A DNA stretch of 64,000 nt. It comes from Bacteroidales bacterium UBA1680. Its GTDB lineage: Bacteria > Bacteroidota > Bacteroidia > Bacteroidales > UBA932. Every line of letters starts with the position of its first letter. Position 1 is the stretch's first letter. Shown here piece after piece: positions 51,813 to 61,287 of the stretch. The DNA lies in the NCBI GenBank assembly GCA_002320605.1, contig DCKG01000015.1, forward strand, positions 212,968 to 276,967, in the 5' to 3' direction. Below the pieces are notes generated by a model. It was given only the letters and a program-made list of their open reading frames with translations, did no database searches and was not told the DNA's origin. A program made the position numbers and the translations under genes.

Positions 51813-53159
51813 ATGTCAAACAACATCGATTTGAAAAAGGGCCTGAACATTCCTATCGCAGGAACGGCTGCCCTTGAGACAAAGAAAACGATCGCGCAAG
51901 ACGTTGCGGCAGTCAAGCCTACCGACTTCAAGGGCTTCTCTCCTAGACTTCTGGTCAAGGAAGGCGACAAAGTCTCCGTGGGCTCTCCACTGCTAGAAGA
52001 CAAGAAGAATCTGAATATTCTTCTCACTTCTCCGCTCAGCGGGACAGTCCAGCAGATCGTTAGAGGTGACAAGAGAAAACTTCTTGCCGTTCTCATCAAA
52101 TCGGATGGTTCCAACGACTCCATTGACTTCGGCGTGAAGGATCCTTCAGCGCAGAATGCGGAAGGGGTCAAGGAAACCCTCCTGAAGAGCGGTCTCTGGC
52201 TTTCGCTGATTCAAAGGCCTTACGGCGTGATTGCTAATCCGGCTGTTACTCCTAAGGCTATTTTCGTTTCCGCTTTCAACACCGCCCCTTTGTGTGCCGA
52301 CACAGAATTCATTCTGAAAGGCGAAGCCGAAGACATCCAGGCTGCCGTGACGGCCCTATCGAAGATCGCGAAGGTGAACATCTGCGTGAATTCTGCTGAT
52401 TCCGCTTTCGCTAAGCTGAAAGATGCTACGATTTGGACCGTGAAAGGCAACAAGCACCCTGCTGGCAATGTAGGAGTGCAGATTAGCCACATCTCTCCTA
52501 TTCAGAAAGGAGAGACCGTGTGGACTGTTGCCCCTGTGCTTCTCGCAGCGTTCGGAAAGTTGTTGAGGACTGGCAAGCTTGACTTGCGCAGAAAAATCGC
52601 CGTCACCGGGCCTGCAGCCATCAATCCGGCGTACGTTGAAGCCCTGCCAGGAATGCCTATTAAGGCTCTTGCCGACTTCTACGATGCTTCCAAAAAGGAA
52701 ATCCGCTTCGTGAGCGGGGACCCTCTCACGGGAGAGAATGTTGGCGAGGATGGCTACACCGGCTTCTTCGACACCCAGGTAACGTTCCTGGGCGAAGGCA
52801 GGGAGAGAGAGGTTCTCGGATGGGCGAAGCCTTTCAGATTCAGTCAGTACAGCTCCACGAAGTCATACTTCTCCTGGCTGTCTCCGAAGAAGAAATATTC
52901 GATGGATACAAACACTCATGGAGGCGTACGCGCCTTCCTGATGTCGGATGTCTACGAGAAAGTGCTTCCGATGGACATCTTTCCAATCTATCTGATAAAA
53001 GCCTGCTTAGCCGGCGACATCGACAAAATGGAGAAATTCGGAATATACGAGGTTCTGCCGGAAGATCTTGCACTGTGCGAGTTCGTCGACCCTTCGAAGA
53101 ACGACATACAAGAGATCATCAGCAAAGGCATCGACCTCATGATAAAGGAAATGGCTTAA
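51813..53159 (+). CDS. nqrA: Na+-translocating NADH:quinone reductase subunit A
   Basis: A 448-residue soluble subunit with KKGLNIPIAGTA at the N-terminus and RPYGVIANPAVTPKAIFVSAFNTAPLCAD. A C-terminal part starts FSWLSPKKKYSMDTNTHGG and holds DMFPIY-like MDIFPIYLIKACLAGD. NqrA sits at the cytoplasmic side of the complex and binds quinone-site inhibitors. It is the first gene of a complete nqrABCDEF operon that pumps Na+ while oxidising NADH. A TACCTTCG box lies about 45 bp upstream. Confidence 0.95.
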   Translation: MSNNIDLKKGLNIPIAGTAALETKKTIAQDVAAVKPTDFKGFSPRLLVKEGDKVSVGSPLLEDKKNLNILLTSPLSGTVQQIVRGDKRKLLAVLIKSDGSNDSIDFGVKDPSAQNAEGVKETLLKSGLWLSLIQRPYGVIANPAVTPKAIFVSAFNTAPLCADTEFILKGEAEDIQAAVTALSKIAKVNICVNSADSAFAKLKDATIWTVKGNKHPAGNVGVQISHISPIQKGETVWTVAPVLLAAFGKLLRTGKLDLRRKIAVTGPAAINPAYVEALPGMPIKALADFYDASKKEIRFVSGDPLTGENVGEDGYTGFFDTQVTFLGEGREREVLGWAKPFRFSQYSSTKSYFSWLSPKKKYSMDTNTHGGVRAFLMSDVYEKVLPMDIFPIYLIKACLAGDIDKMEKFGIYEVLPEDLALCEFVDPSKNDIQEIISKGIDLMIKEMA

Positions 53160-53171
53160 AAGGAACTCATT

Positions 53172-54323
53172 ATGGAAGAAAACAATACTAAGCAGCCGAG
53201 CCTTTTCGAGAAAGGCGGAAAATTGGGATGGCTGCATTCTACAGTGGATGCCTTTGACACTTTCCTCAGGGTACCTGGCACTGTGACAAAGACAGGCTCT
53301 CACGTGAGAGACTCTATCGACCTGAAAAGAATATTAATCATAGTAGTGATTGCCCTCGTCCCTTGCGCATTGTTCGGCATGTGGAATGTAGGACATGAGC
53401 ATAATCTGGTTATGGGAACCGACTGGGGCTTCTGGCGTCAGTTCGGCTTCGGTTTCCTGAAAGTGCTCCCACTCTACCTAGTTTCTTACATCGTCGGCCT
53501 GGCAATAGAATTCATGTTCGCCCAAATCCGCGGCGAAGAAGTCAGCGAGGGTTATCTGGTGAGCGGAATGCTGATTCCTCTCATCGTTCCCGTGGACGTT
53601 CCTCTCTGGATGCTCGCGATCGCAGTCGCATTCGCAGTCATATTTGGCAAGGAGGTCTTCGGAGGCACCGGAATGAATTTCCTGAATCCGGCCTTGCTGG
53701 CACGTGCTTTCCTGTTCTTCTCTTACCCGAGCAAGATGTCAGGTTCAATGTGCTGGATTGCCCTCAGGCATGGAGAAGCGCTTCCTGACGCTGTGTCTGG
53801 AGCGACTCCGCTCTCATTCCTGGGTGAATGCAAGGATGTCGTCACCCCTCTCACGGATCACTTCTCTTACATGGATATGTTCTTGGGAACCATCCCGGGC
53901 TCCGTTGGCGAGACCTCTGTCATCGCTATACTGATCGGTGCCGTGATTCTGCTCTGGACCGGCATAGGAAGCTGGAAAATCATGCTTTCATCTGTCATTG
54001 GCGCCTTCTTCGTTGGCTGGCTTGGCAACGTTAGCGGTGCCACCGCCGTGCCTGCATGGACTCAGCTCATCATGGGCGGCTTCCTCTTCGGAACCGTCTT
54101 CATGGCCACCGACCCTGTGACATCCGCCCAGACCGAGACTGGCAAGTGGATCTTCGGATTCCTCGTAGGCGCTCTCTGCGTGACCGTGAGGCTGTTTAAC
54201 CCTGGTTACGCAGAAGGCATGATGCTCAGCATCCTTCTCATGAACACGTTCGCTCCTCTCATCGACTATTGCGTGACTAGCGCAGCTATCAGCAGAAGAG
54301 CAAAAAAGGCTAAACTCGCTTAA
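53172..54323 (+). CDS. nqrB: Na+-translocating NADH:quinone reductase subunit B
   Basis: A 383-residue membrane subunit with about 10 helices. GTVTKTGSHVRDSIDLKRI precedes the first helix. The FMN-attachment motif is DAVSGATPLSF (Thr in S-G-A-T). NPALLARAFLFFSYP is also characteristic. The FMN is covalently bound by ApbE-type transfer. It follows nqrA by 12 bp. Confidence 0.95.
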   Translation: MEENNTKQPSLFEKGGKLGWLHSTVDAFDTFLRVPGTVTKTGSHVRDSIDLKRILIIVVIALVPCALFGMWNVGHEHNLVMGTDWGFWRQFGFGFLKVLPLYLVSYIVGLAIEFMFAQIRGEEVSEGYLVSGMLIPLIVPVDVPLWMLAIAVAFAVIFGKEVFGGTGMNFLNPALLARAFLFFSYPSKMSGSMCWIALRHGEALPDAVSGATPLSFLGECKDVVTPLTDHFSYMDMFLGTIPGSVGETSVIAILIGAVILLWTGIGSWKIMLSSVIGAFFVGWLGNVSGATAVPAWTQLIMGGFLFGTVFMATDPVTSAQTETGKWIFGFLVGALCVTVRLFNPGYAEGMMLSILLMNTFAPLIDYCVTSAAISRRAKKAKLA

Positions 54324-54329
54324 AAATTG

Positions 54330-55154
54330 ATGAATATGAATACGAACGGAAACGCATATACAGTAATATATTCGACGATCATCGTGGTGCTGGTGGCTGC
54401 GATACTGGCTTACGCATCTTTGGCGCTGAAGCCTAAGCAGGATGCGAATGCCAAGGCAGAGACCATCAGCCAGATGCTTACCGCCGCCCAATTCTACTCC
54501 AAGGAAGAGTGCTCTTCGATGGGAAACGACAAGGTTCTGGAAGCATATTCAAAGAATATAAAATCTGCTTTCGCCATCAATGCGCAAGGCCAGAAAATCC
54601 GCGACCTCAGCACAGACATCAATAAGATAGAATTGATCGACAACCTAAAGGCTCAAGACAAGAATATCCGTGGAAAGAAGGACGTTGAGCTCCCTGTCTA
54701 CATATTCACGAAAGACGGGAAAGACGTAACCGTAGTGCCTTGCTACGGAGCAGGCCTCTGGGGGCCGATTTGGGGCTATCTCGCATTCAGCCAGGACGAC
54801 AAGACTTTCGTTGGCGCCTATTTCGACCATGCGAGCGAGACTCCTGGACTTGGAGCGAAGATCAAGGACGATCCTAGTTTCAGGGCTGAATTCGTGGGAA
54901 AGGCCGCAGATTACAACGCCAGTCCTATATTCTCGATAGTGAAGGGCGGTGCGCCTAAGGATCAGCAGAATGCCATAGACGCAATTACAGGCGCCACTAT
55001 GACTTCCAAGGGTCTCTCTGCGGCAATAGACACTTGGCTTGCTGCATATAAGCCTTATCTTTCAACCAATGGAGCCGCAACAGCAAATCCTGCTGAAACG
55101 ACTTCGCCTGCTGATGCAGCGGCTGCGCCAGCAGATACAACATTAAACAAATAG
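54330..55154 (+). CDS. nqrC: Na+-translocating NADH:quinone reductase subunit C
   Basis: About 274 residues. One N-terminal membrane helix (YTVIYSTIIVVLVAAILAYA) precedes a periplasmic FMN domain with the flavin-attachment motif DAITGATMTSKGL, GLWGPIWGYLAF and ETPGLGAKI. The last about 35 residues are rich in Ala, Pro and Thr (TTSPADAAAAPADTTLNK) and exceed the usual subunit length; they look like a disordered periplasmic tail. Start codons at 54330 and 54336 are both possible. Confidence 0.94.
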   Translation: MNMNTNGNAYTVIYSTIIVVLVAAILAYASLALKPKQDANAKAETISQMLTAAQFYSKEECSSMGNDKVLEAYSKNIKSAFAINAQGQKIRDLSTDINKIELIDNLKAQDKNIRGKKDVELPVYIFTKDGKDVTVVPCYGAGLWGPIWGYLAFSQDDKTFVGAYFDHASETPGLGAKIKDDPSFRAEFVGKAADYNASPIFSIVKGGAPKDQQNAIDAITGATMTSKGLSAAIDTWLAAYKPYLSTNGAATANPAETTSPADAAAAPADTTLNK

Positions 55155-55167
55155 AGGAGACGGAAAT

Positions 55168-55788
55168 ATGAATGCAAATCTTAAAGAAACTATTCTGAAT
55201 CCTATTCTCAAGGGGAATCCTATTACCGTGCTCGTGCTCGGAATATGCTCGTCCCTCGCCGTAACGGTTGAAATGAAGGGAGCCCTCGTCATGGCTCTGT
55301 CAGTTACCATAGTGACCGGGCTTTCGAGCTTCGTGCTTTCTATCCTAAGGAATACGATTCCAAACCGCGTGAGAATCATCGTTCAGCTGGTTGTCGTGGC
55401 CCTCATGGTCATTCTCGTGGATCAGATACTCAAAGCCTATGCTTACGGCATAGATAAACAACTGTCCGTATACATCGGACTTATAATCACGAACTGTATC
55501 GTCATGGGGCGCATTGAAGCTTTTGCGCTTGGAAACAAGCCGATTCCTTCACTGCTTGACGGTCTGGCTAACGGAGTCGGCTACGGCCTTATACTCGTCG
55601 TCATGTCTTTCTTCCGTGAGCTTTTCGGATCTGGCACACTGCTCGGCATCAGGATAATCCCTGAGTCTTTCTACGCTGCCGGCTACATGAACAACGGACT
55701 TGTCATCCTCCCTCCTATGGCGCTGATTCTTATTGGCTGCATCATCTGGATACAGAGAGGCATACAAAAGGATCTCCAAGAGAAATAA
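55168..55788 (+). CDS. nqrD: Na+-translocating NADH:quinone reductase subunit D
   Basis: A 206-residue membrane protein with six helices. LNPILKGNPITVLVLGICSSLAVT, NCIVMGRIEAFALGNKP and DGLANGVGYG are the conserved NqrD/RnfE segments. A cysteine in GICSS and one in NCIVMGR form half of the intramembrane 2Fe-2S site shared with NqrE. It is 13 bp after nqrC. Confidence 0.95.
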   Translation: MNANLKETILNPILKGNPITVLVLGICSSLAVTVEMKGALVMALSVTIVTGLSSFVLSILRNTIPNRVRIIVQLVVVALMVILVDQILKAYAYGIDKQLSVYIGLIITNCIVMGRIEAFALGNKPIPSLLDGLANGVGYGLILVVMSFFRELFGSGTLLGIRIIPESFYAAGYMNNGLVILPPMALILIGCIIWIQRGIQKDLQEK

Positions 55789-55807
55789 CTAAAGACAGAA
55801 ACCGAAT

Positions 55808-56422
55808 ATGGAATATTTAAACTTATTCATAAAGTCAATCTTCGTTGACAACATGATTTTTGCCTACTTCCTGGGTATGTGCTCATACCTGGCGGTATCC
55901 AAAAATGTGAAGACAGCGTCCGGTCTCGGTCTGGCCGTTATTTTCGTGCTTTTCGTGACCTTGCCTATAAACTACCTGCTGAATAAATACGTCCTGCTGC
56001 CAGGGGCTCTTTCCTGGCTGGGCGACAGCTTCAAGGACGTGGATCTCAGCTTCCTGAGCTTCATAATATTCATAGCAGTCATCGCTGCCATAACTCAGCT
56101 GGTTGAGATGGTCGTTGAGAAATTCGCTCCTGCGCTGTATGCATCCCTGGGAATATATCTTCCTCTGATAGCAGTGAACTGCGCCATCCTGGGTGGTTCT
56201 CTGTTCATGCAGAACAAAGACTTCGTCAATGTCGGAGAGTCGGCCGTCTACGCGCTTGGATCCGGAATAGGCTGGTTCCTCGCAATCGTCACGCTGGCTG
56301 CGATCAGAGAGAAGATGCAATATTCGAACGTCCCTCCGGCGCTTAAGGGCATCGGTATAGCGTTCATAACGGTAGGTCTGATGGCCATGGCATTCATGAC
56401 CTTCATGGGCATTTCACTTTAA
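55808..56422 (+). CDS. nqrE: Na+-translocating NADH:quinone reductase subunit E
   Basis: A 204-residue membrane protein homologous to NqrD. It has IFVDNMIFAYFLGMCSYLAVSK, EKFAPALYASLGIYLPLIAVNCAILGGSLFM and an inverted topology relative to NqrD. The cysteines in GMCSY and NCAI complete the intramembrane iron-sulphur site. It is 19 bp after nqrD. Confidence 0.95.
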   Translation: MEYLNLFIKSIFVDNMIFAYFLGMCSYLAVSKNVKTASGLGLAVIFVLFVTLPINYLLNKYVLLPGALSWLGDSFKDVDLSFLSFIIFIAVIAAITQLVEMVVEKFAPALYASLGIYLPLIAVNCAILGGSLFMQNKDFVNVGESAVYALGSGIGWFLAIVTLAAIREKMQYSNVPPALKGIGIAFITVGLMAMAFMTFMGISL

Positions 56423-56437
56423 ACAGGAGGCAGAACT

Positions 56438-57706
56438 ATGTTTTCAACATTAATTTCATCAATCATCACTATCACGCTGGTGACGTTGATTCTGGTAATC
56501 CTGCTCCTATTCGTTAAAGCGAAGCTGACGCCAGAAGGCACGGTGAAAATAGACATCAATGATGGCAAGAAGGTCTTGGATGTGCCTCAGGGCGGGGACA
56601 TAATGCACACTCTGGCAAGCCAGAAAATCTTCCTGCCTTCCGCATGCGGCGGCAAGGCCAACTGCGGGCAATGTAAGATACAAGTGCTTGAGGGTGGCGG
56701 AACCATTCTTCCGACCGAGGTAGGATTCTTCAACCGCAAGCAAATCAAATCCGGCTATCGCCTGGGCTGCCAGGTTAAAATCAAAGACAACCTTAAAATA
56801 CAGGTTCCTGAGTCAACGCTCAGCGTAAAGAAACTCGAATGCGAGGTGATTTCCAACAAGAACGTGGCGACTTTCATCAAGGAGTTCACCGTAAAACTTC
56901 CTGCTGGAGAGCACCTGGATTTCAAGTCCGGTGAGTACATCCAGATTGACATACCGGCTTACGACATCGACTTCAAGGACATTGACGTAGATGACACTTA
57001 CAGGAAGGACTGGGAGAAATACGGATTCTTTGGCATCAAAGCTAAGAACACCGTACCAACCGTCAGGGCATATTCAATGGCCTCTTATCCTGCTGAGGGC
57101 GACATCATAAAGCTGAATGTCCGCATCGCTACTCCTCCGTTCGACAGGAGCCAACCTAAAGGCGTGTTCAAGATGCTGCCGGTTCCTCCGGGAGTTGCTT
57201 CATCATACGTGTTCACGCGCAAGCCTGGCGACAAGGTGTGGATCTCCGGTCCGTTCGGAGAATTCCTGCTGCCTAAGAATGATCCTGAAGACATGGAATA
57301 TATCTTCGTGGGCGGTGGCGCAGGCATGGCTCCTCTCCGCAGCCACATCATGCATCTGTTCAAGACTTTGCACACCAAGAGGACTGTGAACTTCTTCTAT
57401 GGCGCTCGTAGCCTTGTCGAGGCATTCTACCTCGAGGACTATGCTGAGATCGAGAAGGAGTATCCTAACTTCCACTTCCATCTGGCTCTTGACCGTCCTG
57501 ATCCAGCAGCGGATGCTGCCGGCGTCAAATACACGGCAGGTTTCGTGCACAATGTCATGTACGAGACCTATCTCAAGAACCATGAAGCTCCTGAAGACAT
57601 CAAATACTTCATGTGCGGTCCTCCTATGATGGTTGCCTCGGTGAATAATCTGCTTGACAGCTTGGGAGTTCCACCAGAGAGCATTCTCTACGATAACTTC
57701 TCGTAA
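56438..57706 (+). CDS. nqrF: Na+-translocating NADH:quinone reductase subunit F
   Basis: 422 residues. An N-terminal helix anchors a plant-type ferredoxin domain whose four Fe-S ligands are Cys70, Cys76, Cys79 and Cys111 (PSACGGKANCGQCKI, GCQVKI). An FNR-like part follows, with the FAD site VRAYSMASYP and the NADH site FVGGGAGMAPLRSHI, and the end CGPPMMVASVNNLL. It admits electrons from NADH. It closes the nqr operon and is followed by a terminator. Confidence 0.96.
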   Translation: MFSTLISSIITITLVTLILVILLLFVKAKLTPEGTVKIDINDGKKVLDVPQGGDIMHTLASQKIFLPSACGGKANCGQCKIQVLEGGGTILPTEVGFFNRKQIKSGYRLGCQVKIKDNLKIQVPESTLSVKKLECEVISNKNVATFIKEFTVKLPAGEHLDFKSGEYIQIDIPAYDIDFKDIDVDDTYRKDWEKYGFFGIKAKNTVPTVRAYSMASYPAEGDIIKLNVRIATPPFDRSQPKGVFKMLPVPPGVASSYVFTRKPGDKVWISGPFGEFLLPKNDPEDMEYIFVGGGAGMAPLRSHIMHLFKTLHTKRTVNFFYGARSLVEAFYLEDYAEIEKEYPNFHFHLALDRPDPAADAAGVKYTAGFVHNVMYETYLKNHEAPEDIKYFMCGPPMMVASVNNLLDSLGVPPESILYDNFS

Positions 57707-57740
57707 ACATCAGCAGATGCCCATACGGATGACGTAATGA

Positions 57741-57769
57741 TCCTCGGCCTACCCTGGCCGGGGATTTTT
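57741..57769 (+). terminator. Terminator after nqrF
   Basis: The stem TCCTCGGCC/GGCCGGGGA (9 bp with one T-G pair) has a 6-nt loop and is followed by five Ts, 34 bp after the nqrF stop. Confidence 0.8.
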
Positions 57770-57783
57770 CGAATCATTCTCGG

Positions 57784-57931
57784 ACGAGCGTGAGGCGACA
57801 CTCAATAATATATTCATTATCAACGTCACAGGAGCCACGACCGCACGCTCCACTGCCTGACGATACGAGCGTGAAGCGACCCTCTGTAATATATTCATTA
57901 TCAACGTCACAGGAGCCACGACTGCACGCTC
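57784..57931 (+). repeat. Two 67-bp REP-like units with inverted ends
   Basis: Unit 1 (57784-57850) and unit 2 (57865-57931) repeat with an 81-bp period and few mismatches. Each begins ACGAGCGTG and ends GCACGCTC, so each can close into a stem. Both hold a shared core of about 40 bases including ATATATTCATTATC-like sequence and GTCACAGGAGCCACGAC. They lie immediately upstream of the Y1 transposase, the typical setting of REP elements and their RAYT. Confidence 0.75.
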
Positions 57932-58052
57932 GTAGACAGCTACCATCGCAGACTCCCCAGTTACCCCGAGAGAACCTGAAAAAACCGTAAAATTTTTATT
58001 GCATGCAAAAAACATTTTCAATAACTTAGACACAACATTAAACACGCTAACT

Positions 58053-58952
58053 ATGAAAGACTTTTGGCACTTATGCTCTCAGGAGCTTCCTAACAAAATT
58101 ATTTTCAAAACGTTGGATGACTATAAGTTCGGCATGAATAGCATCCCTATCGCACTGCAAGGAACAGATATCCGCATCTACTGCTTCATCCTAATGAATA
58201 ATCATGTGCATCTTCTGATAAGTGGCACGATCGACGCAGCAACAGAATTCTTTACGAAATTCAAAAGACGCCTTGCTGCTCACTTGTCGAAAAAGCATAG
58301 AATTCAGTCGCCACTGAAAGGATTAAACTTCAAGCTGATAGAAGTCACGGACGAACAAATGTTCAGAAATGAAGTCGCATATATTTTGAGGAACTGCGTT
58401 GCCGCAAAGATGAATGATCCTTATAATTATCCTTGGAGCACCGGAGGGATATATTTCAAACATTGCATCAATAAGTTCACTTTCAGAAGAATAAGAGACA
58501 TGAACGGCTGGGAAATCCGGAATATATTGTCGACTAGGGTGCGACTCCCTGATGACTACCTAATTGCGAATGGAATAATCCGGCCCGAATCTTATGTGCA
58601 AATAGCTACCGTTGAGCATTTGTTCGGATCTGCTCTAGATCTTTTCTATTATCTGAAAGATTGGAAAAGCGAACAGAAAGCGGCCCAGCTTGAATGGGCA
58701 TCCGAGAAAAGATCAATAGAACAGGATAGAGGGCCAGTCGACAAAGCCATGTACGAAGATACTGTATTGCTTGAAAAACTTCAACCAAAGTTTAAGGAAT
58801 ATAGTGTTTCTGGTTTCAATGACATGGACGATACCATGAAAAGAATATTCGTGCCGATACTGAGGAATGCTTATGGCTCGAATGTGAAACAGGTATGCAG
58901 GCTGATAGGTTTAGACGAAGCGACTGTCCGGCGTTTCGGAGGGTGGATATGA
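58053..58952 (+). CDS. REP-associated tyrosine transposase (RAYT, Y1/HUH family)
   Basis: About 299 residues from ATG 58053; a TTG 18 codons upstream is less likely. The HUH metal motif is FILMNNHVHLLISG. The probable catalytic tyrosine lies in NEVAYILRNCVAAK, matching the Y-x3-N pattern of TnpA-REP proteins. A helical C-terminus ends in DEATVRRFGGWI. RAYTs are single-copy, vertically kept relatives of IS200/IS605 transposases that spread REP sequences. Two candidate REP units lie directly before it. Confidence 0.85.
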   Translation: MKDFWHLCSQELPNKIIFKTLDDYKFGMNSIPIALQGTDIRIYCFILMNNHVHLLISGTIDAATEFFTKFKRRLAAHLSKKHRIQSPLKGLNFKLIEVTDEQMFRNEVAYILRNCVAAKMNDPYNYPWSTGGIYFKHCINKFTFRRIRDMNGWEIRNILSTRVRLPDDYLIANGIIRPESYVQIATVEHLFGSALDLFYYLKDWKSEQKAAQLEWASEKRSIEQDRGPVDKAMYEDTVLLEKLQPKFKEYSVSGFNDMDDTMKRIFVPILRNAYGSNVKQVCRLIGLDEATVRRFGGWI

Positions 58953-58974
58953 AGTAGGCCGAGGGGCGACGTGG

Positions 58975-59493
58975 TCACTTGGCTTGTGCTATGATGCTGC
59001 TGAGGGACCGAATCGCGCTCTGGGCTTTTTGGCTGGGGCGAAGGAGCAGGATGACTGTGCCGATGCCAAGGACTATGGCGATAATTATGGCGAAGGACCT
59101 TGGAATTGGGAATTTTATGAATATGCTAACGAGGAGCAGCAGAACGGCAAGTCCCCATGCGAATATTTTACGGATCGGAGCGTTAGCATTGCCTTCTTTG
59201 AATGTGGCTGCATAACGGTAGATTTCCTCCCCTTCATCTGTCTTGCTCACTATTCCGGCCTCTTCAACCTTACATGCAATGCAGCGCAGACGATGCCAGG
59301 CAGACCAATCCAAGAACAAATCGCAGTCGCCAGTGGTCTCTGGCAAGTCTTCTGGATTAAATTCCGTTTTCCTCATAACCTTGCCGTACTTCTCCATCTC
59401 ACGCTTGACACCTCCAAGGACAATTCCGTAAGGCTTCTCCGTCTGAAACAAGACACACCCGGCATCCATCATCTGAACATTCTTGTGAATCAT
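58975..59493 (-). CDS. Hypothetical membrane protein
   Basis: 172 residues from ATG 59493. The frame is open to 59628, but that would run through the ligase terminator hairpin, and a TAACTTTG box at 59524-59517 fits the shorter form. A soluble N-terminal part (VLFQTEKPYGIVLGGVKREMEKYGKV, GDCDLFLDWSAWHRLRC) precedes two adjacent helices (AWGLAVLLLLVSIFIKF and FAIIIAIVLGIGTVILLL). No family is recognised. It faces the RAYT gene with convergent ends 22 bp apart. Confidence 0.55.
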   Translation of the reverse strand: MIHKNVQMMDAGCVLFQTEKPYGIVLGGVKREMEKYGKVMRKTEFNPEDLPETTGDCDLFLDWSAWHRLRCIACKVEEAGIVSKTDEGEEIYRYAATFKEGNANAPIRKIFAWGLAVLLLLVSIFIKFPIPRSFAIIIAIVLGIGTVILLLRPSQKAQSAIRSLSSIIAQAK

Positions 59494-59590
59494 ATCGCGA
59501 ATCGAATTTCCGTCATCAAAGTTAGCAAATTTCCTAGGATTACATTCAATGACACAGTGGAGCGTGACAGGGCTGGTGCCTAGACATGAA

Positions 59591-59617
59591 ACAGCCGAGG
59601 GGGCTGGCCTCGGCTGT
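59591..59617 (-). terminator. Strong hairpin after the acyl-CoA-ligase-like gene
   Basis: A perfect 10-bp GC-rich stem, ACAGCCGAGG/CCTCGGCTGT, with a 7-nt loop, 42 bp past the minus-strand stop at 59659. Only three Ts follow on the minus strand, so termination strength is uncertain. Confidence 0.55.
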
Positions 59618-59658
59618 AATATGAACATCCCGCCTTCTTGGCAGGAAAATTCCGAATC

Positions 59659-61287
59659 TCAGACAACGAGCAGCAGGCCGTTCCTCAGATCATCTTCCGC
59701 TATCTCCTTCATCTTCACGTGAAGCTTCTTTCCTGTAGCGGTGTAAGGCAGCTGAGAGACGAACCTGTAGTAACGAGGGCGCTTGAAATTAGCTATGTAA
59801 GGACTGTCCTTGAAATCCTTATCCAATTCTTCGATCGTCAGAGACTCGTCTGCCTTGACTACGTACGCAGTGACAACCTGGCCACGCATCTTGTCTGGCA
59901 CGGCAGTCACTATGCAGTCCTTCACCTTAGGAAATCCATTGAGAATCTCCTCTATCTGAGTAGGATAGATATTCTCCCCAGAGGAGATGATCATGTCATC
60001 CTTTCTGCCGATGATGGTTATGAAGGATTTATCGTCCCAGGTAGCCAAGTCGCCTGTGTAAATGAAATCCTTGTAATATTTACTTGCTGTCTCAACAGGA
60101 TTATTGCTGTATTGGTAAGAGGATTTAGCAGGCGAAGAAATGATGACCTCACCGACTTCCATCCCATCATGACGAGCCATATCATCCGGTTCGGCGCATC
60201 TGTCTTCGTACACCTTCACAACTCTCACATCATCATCAATGCAAGAAGCGCCGGCTGTTCCGGCATTTTCGGGAAGGTCGAACGGCCTCAGGAAAGTGTT
60301 CCAGAAGGTCTCGGTAGTGCCATACCCATTGAATATGTTAGGAGTCAGCACTTGCTGATAGCGAATGCAAGCAGAACGCTCAAGCGGACTTCCCATGGTA
60401 ACGATTCCTTTCAGGGTGCTCAGGTCGTAACCCTTCTTCTCCTGCTCGTCCGCTAGATTTTCAAGAACGGTAGGAACTCCTATCAAGAATGTAATCTTGT
60501 ATTTGGCTGTGTATTTCAGCGTGATTTCAGGGTCGAATTTTCTCATGACGATGAGAGAGGCTCCGGCATAGAAAGTAGGGCAAGGACCGGCGCAATGCAA
60601 ACCTCCCCTATGGAACCATGGCGTAGTGTTCATGGTGACATCCCTGTAACTCATCGGGAAATGAATCATCACATCGTGGCTGGAAAGAACCTCATTTATG
60701 CTGGTTAGCGGCACACCTTTAGGTCGTCCAGTAGTGCCGGAAGTATAAAGCCGCGTTGTCTCGTCATAGATATTGTACTCGCACGTGAACGGAGGCTCCT
60801 CCCTTGGGAACGTTCTGACATATTCATTATAAGAGACTATGTCTCCTTCGCCCTCGCCCCCGACTATTATTAATCTGGAAGGCTTGAAATTCGCAATTTT
60901 CATTGCTTCAAGCACATCGTCTTTCTTTCCAGCATCGAAGATCAACACCTTCGGATGCGCATCCAATAGGTTCTGGGCAAGTTCTCCAGGGCTGAGCCTG
61001 TAACTAACGGGACTGCCTACCGCATGAATTTTATGGCATGCGACATAGGCGAATACGAACTCGGGGCAGTTCATAAGCTGGGTCATCACAACATCACCTT
61101 TCGTAACTCCGTCATGAAGCAGAGCATTGCAAAGCCTGTTGCAGTCACTGTTAAGTTCTTCGTAAGTCCATGTCTTGCCTTGGTCTGGGTCGATCATTGC
61201 ATTTCTCTCGCCATACCGCCTTACATTGCGCATGAATCCTTCGATCCAAGTGTAATGGCTTTCGAAAATTTCTTTAAAATCTTTCAT
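59659..61287 (-). CDS. AMP-dependent acyl-CoA synthetase/ligase (ANL superfamily)
   Basis: 542 residues with the adenylation motifs RLYTSGTTGRPKGVPLTS, NGYGTTETFWNTF, YTGDLATWDDKSFITIIGRKDDMIISSGENIYPTQIEE and the catalytic Lys in PYTATGKKLHVKM. It should activate a carboxylic acid as acyl-AMP and pass it to CoA. The substrate (medium or long chain, or aromatic) cannot be read. A TAAATTTG box lies at 61324-61317 upstream. It stands alone between the hypothetical gene and SRP RNA. Confidence 0.85.
   Translation of the reverse strand: MKDFKEIFESHYTWIEGFMRNVRRYGERNAMIDPDQGKTWTYEELNSDCNRLCNALLHDGVTKGDVVMTQLMNCPEFVFAYVACHKIHAVGSPVSYRLSPGELAQNLLDAHPKVLIFDAGKKDDVLEAMKIANFKPSRLIIVGGEGEGDIVSYNEYVRTFPREEPPFTCEYNIYDETTRLYTSGTTGRPKGVPLTSINEVLSSHDVMIHFPMSYRDVTMNTTPWFHRGGLHCAGPCPTFYAGASLIVMRKFDPEITLKYTAKYKITFLIGVPTVLENLADEQEKKGYDLSTLKGIVTMGSPLERSACIRYQQVLTPNIFNGYGTTETFWNTFLRPFDLPENAGTAGASCIDDDVRVVKVYEDRCAEPDDMARHDGMEVGEVIISSPAKSSYQYSNNPVETASKYYKDFIYTGDLATWDDKSFITIIGRKDDMIISSGENIYPTQIEEILNGFPKVKDCIVTAVPDKMRGQVVTAYVVKADESLTIEELDKDFKDSPYIANFKRPRYYRFVSQLPYTATGKKLHVKMKEIAEDDLRNGLLLVV

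Noticed and set aside
59494..59628. 45-residue N-terminal extension of the hypothetical membrane protein
   Set aside because: It would translate through the 10-bp hairpin that ends the upstream gene, and a TAnnTTTG box lies inside it.
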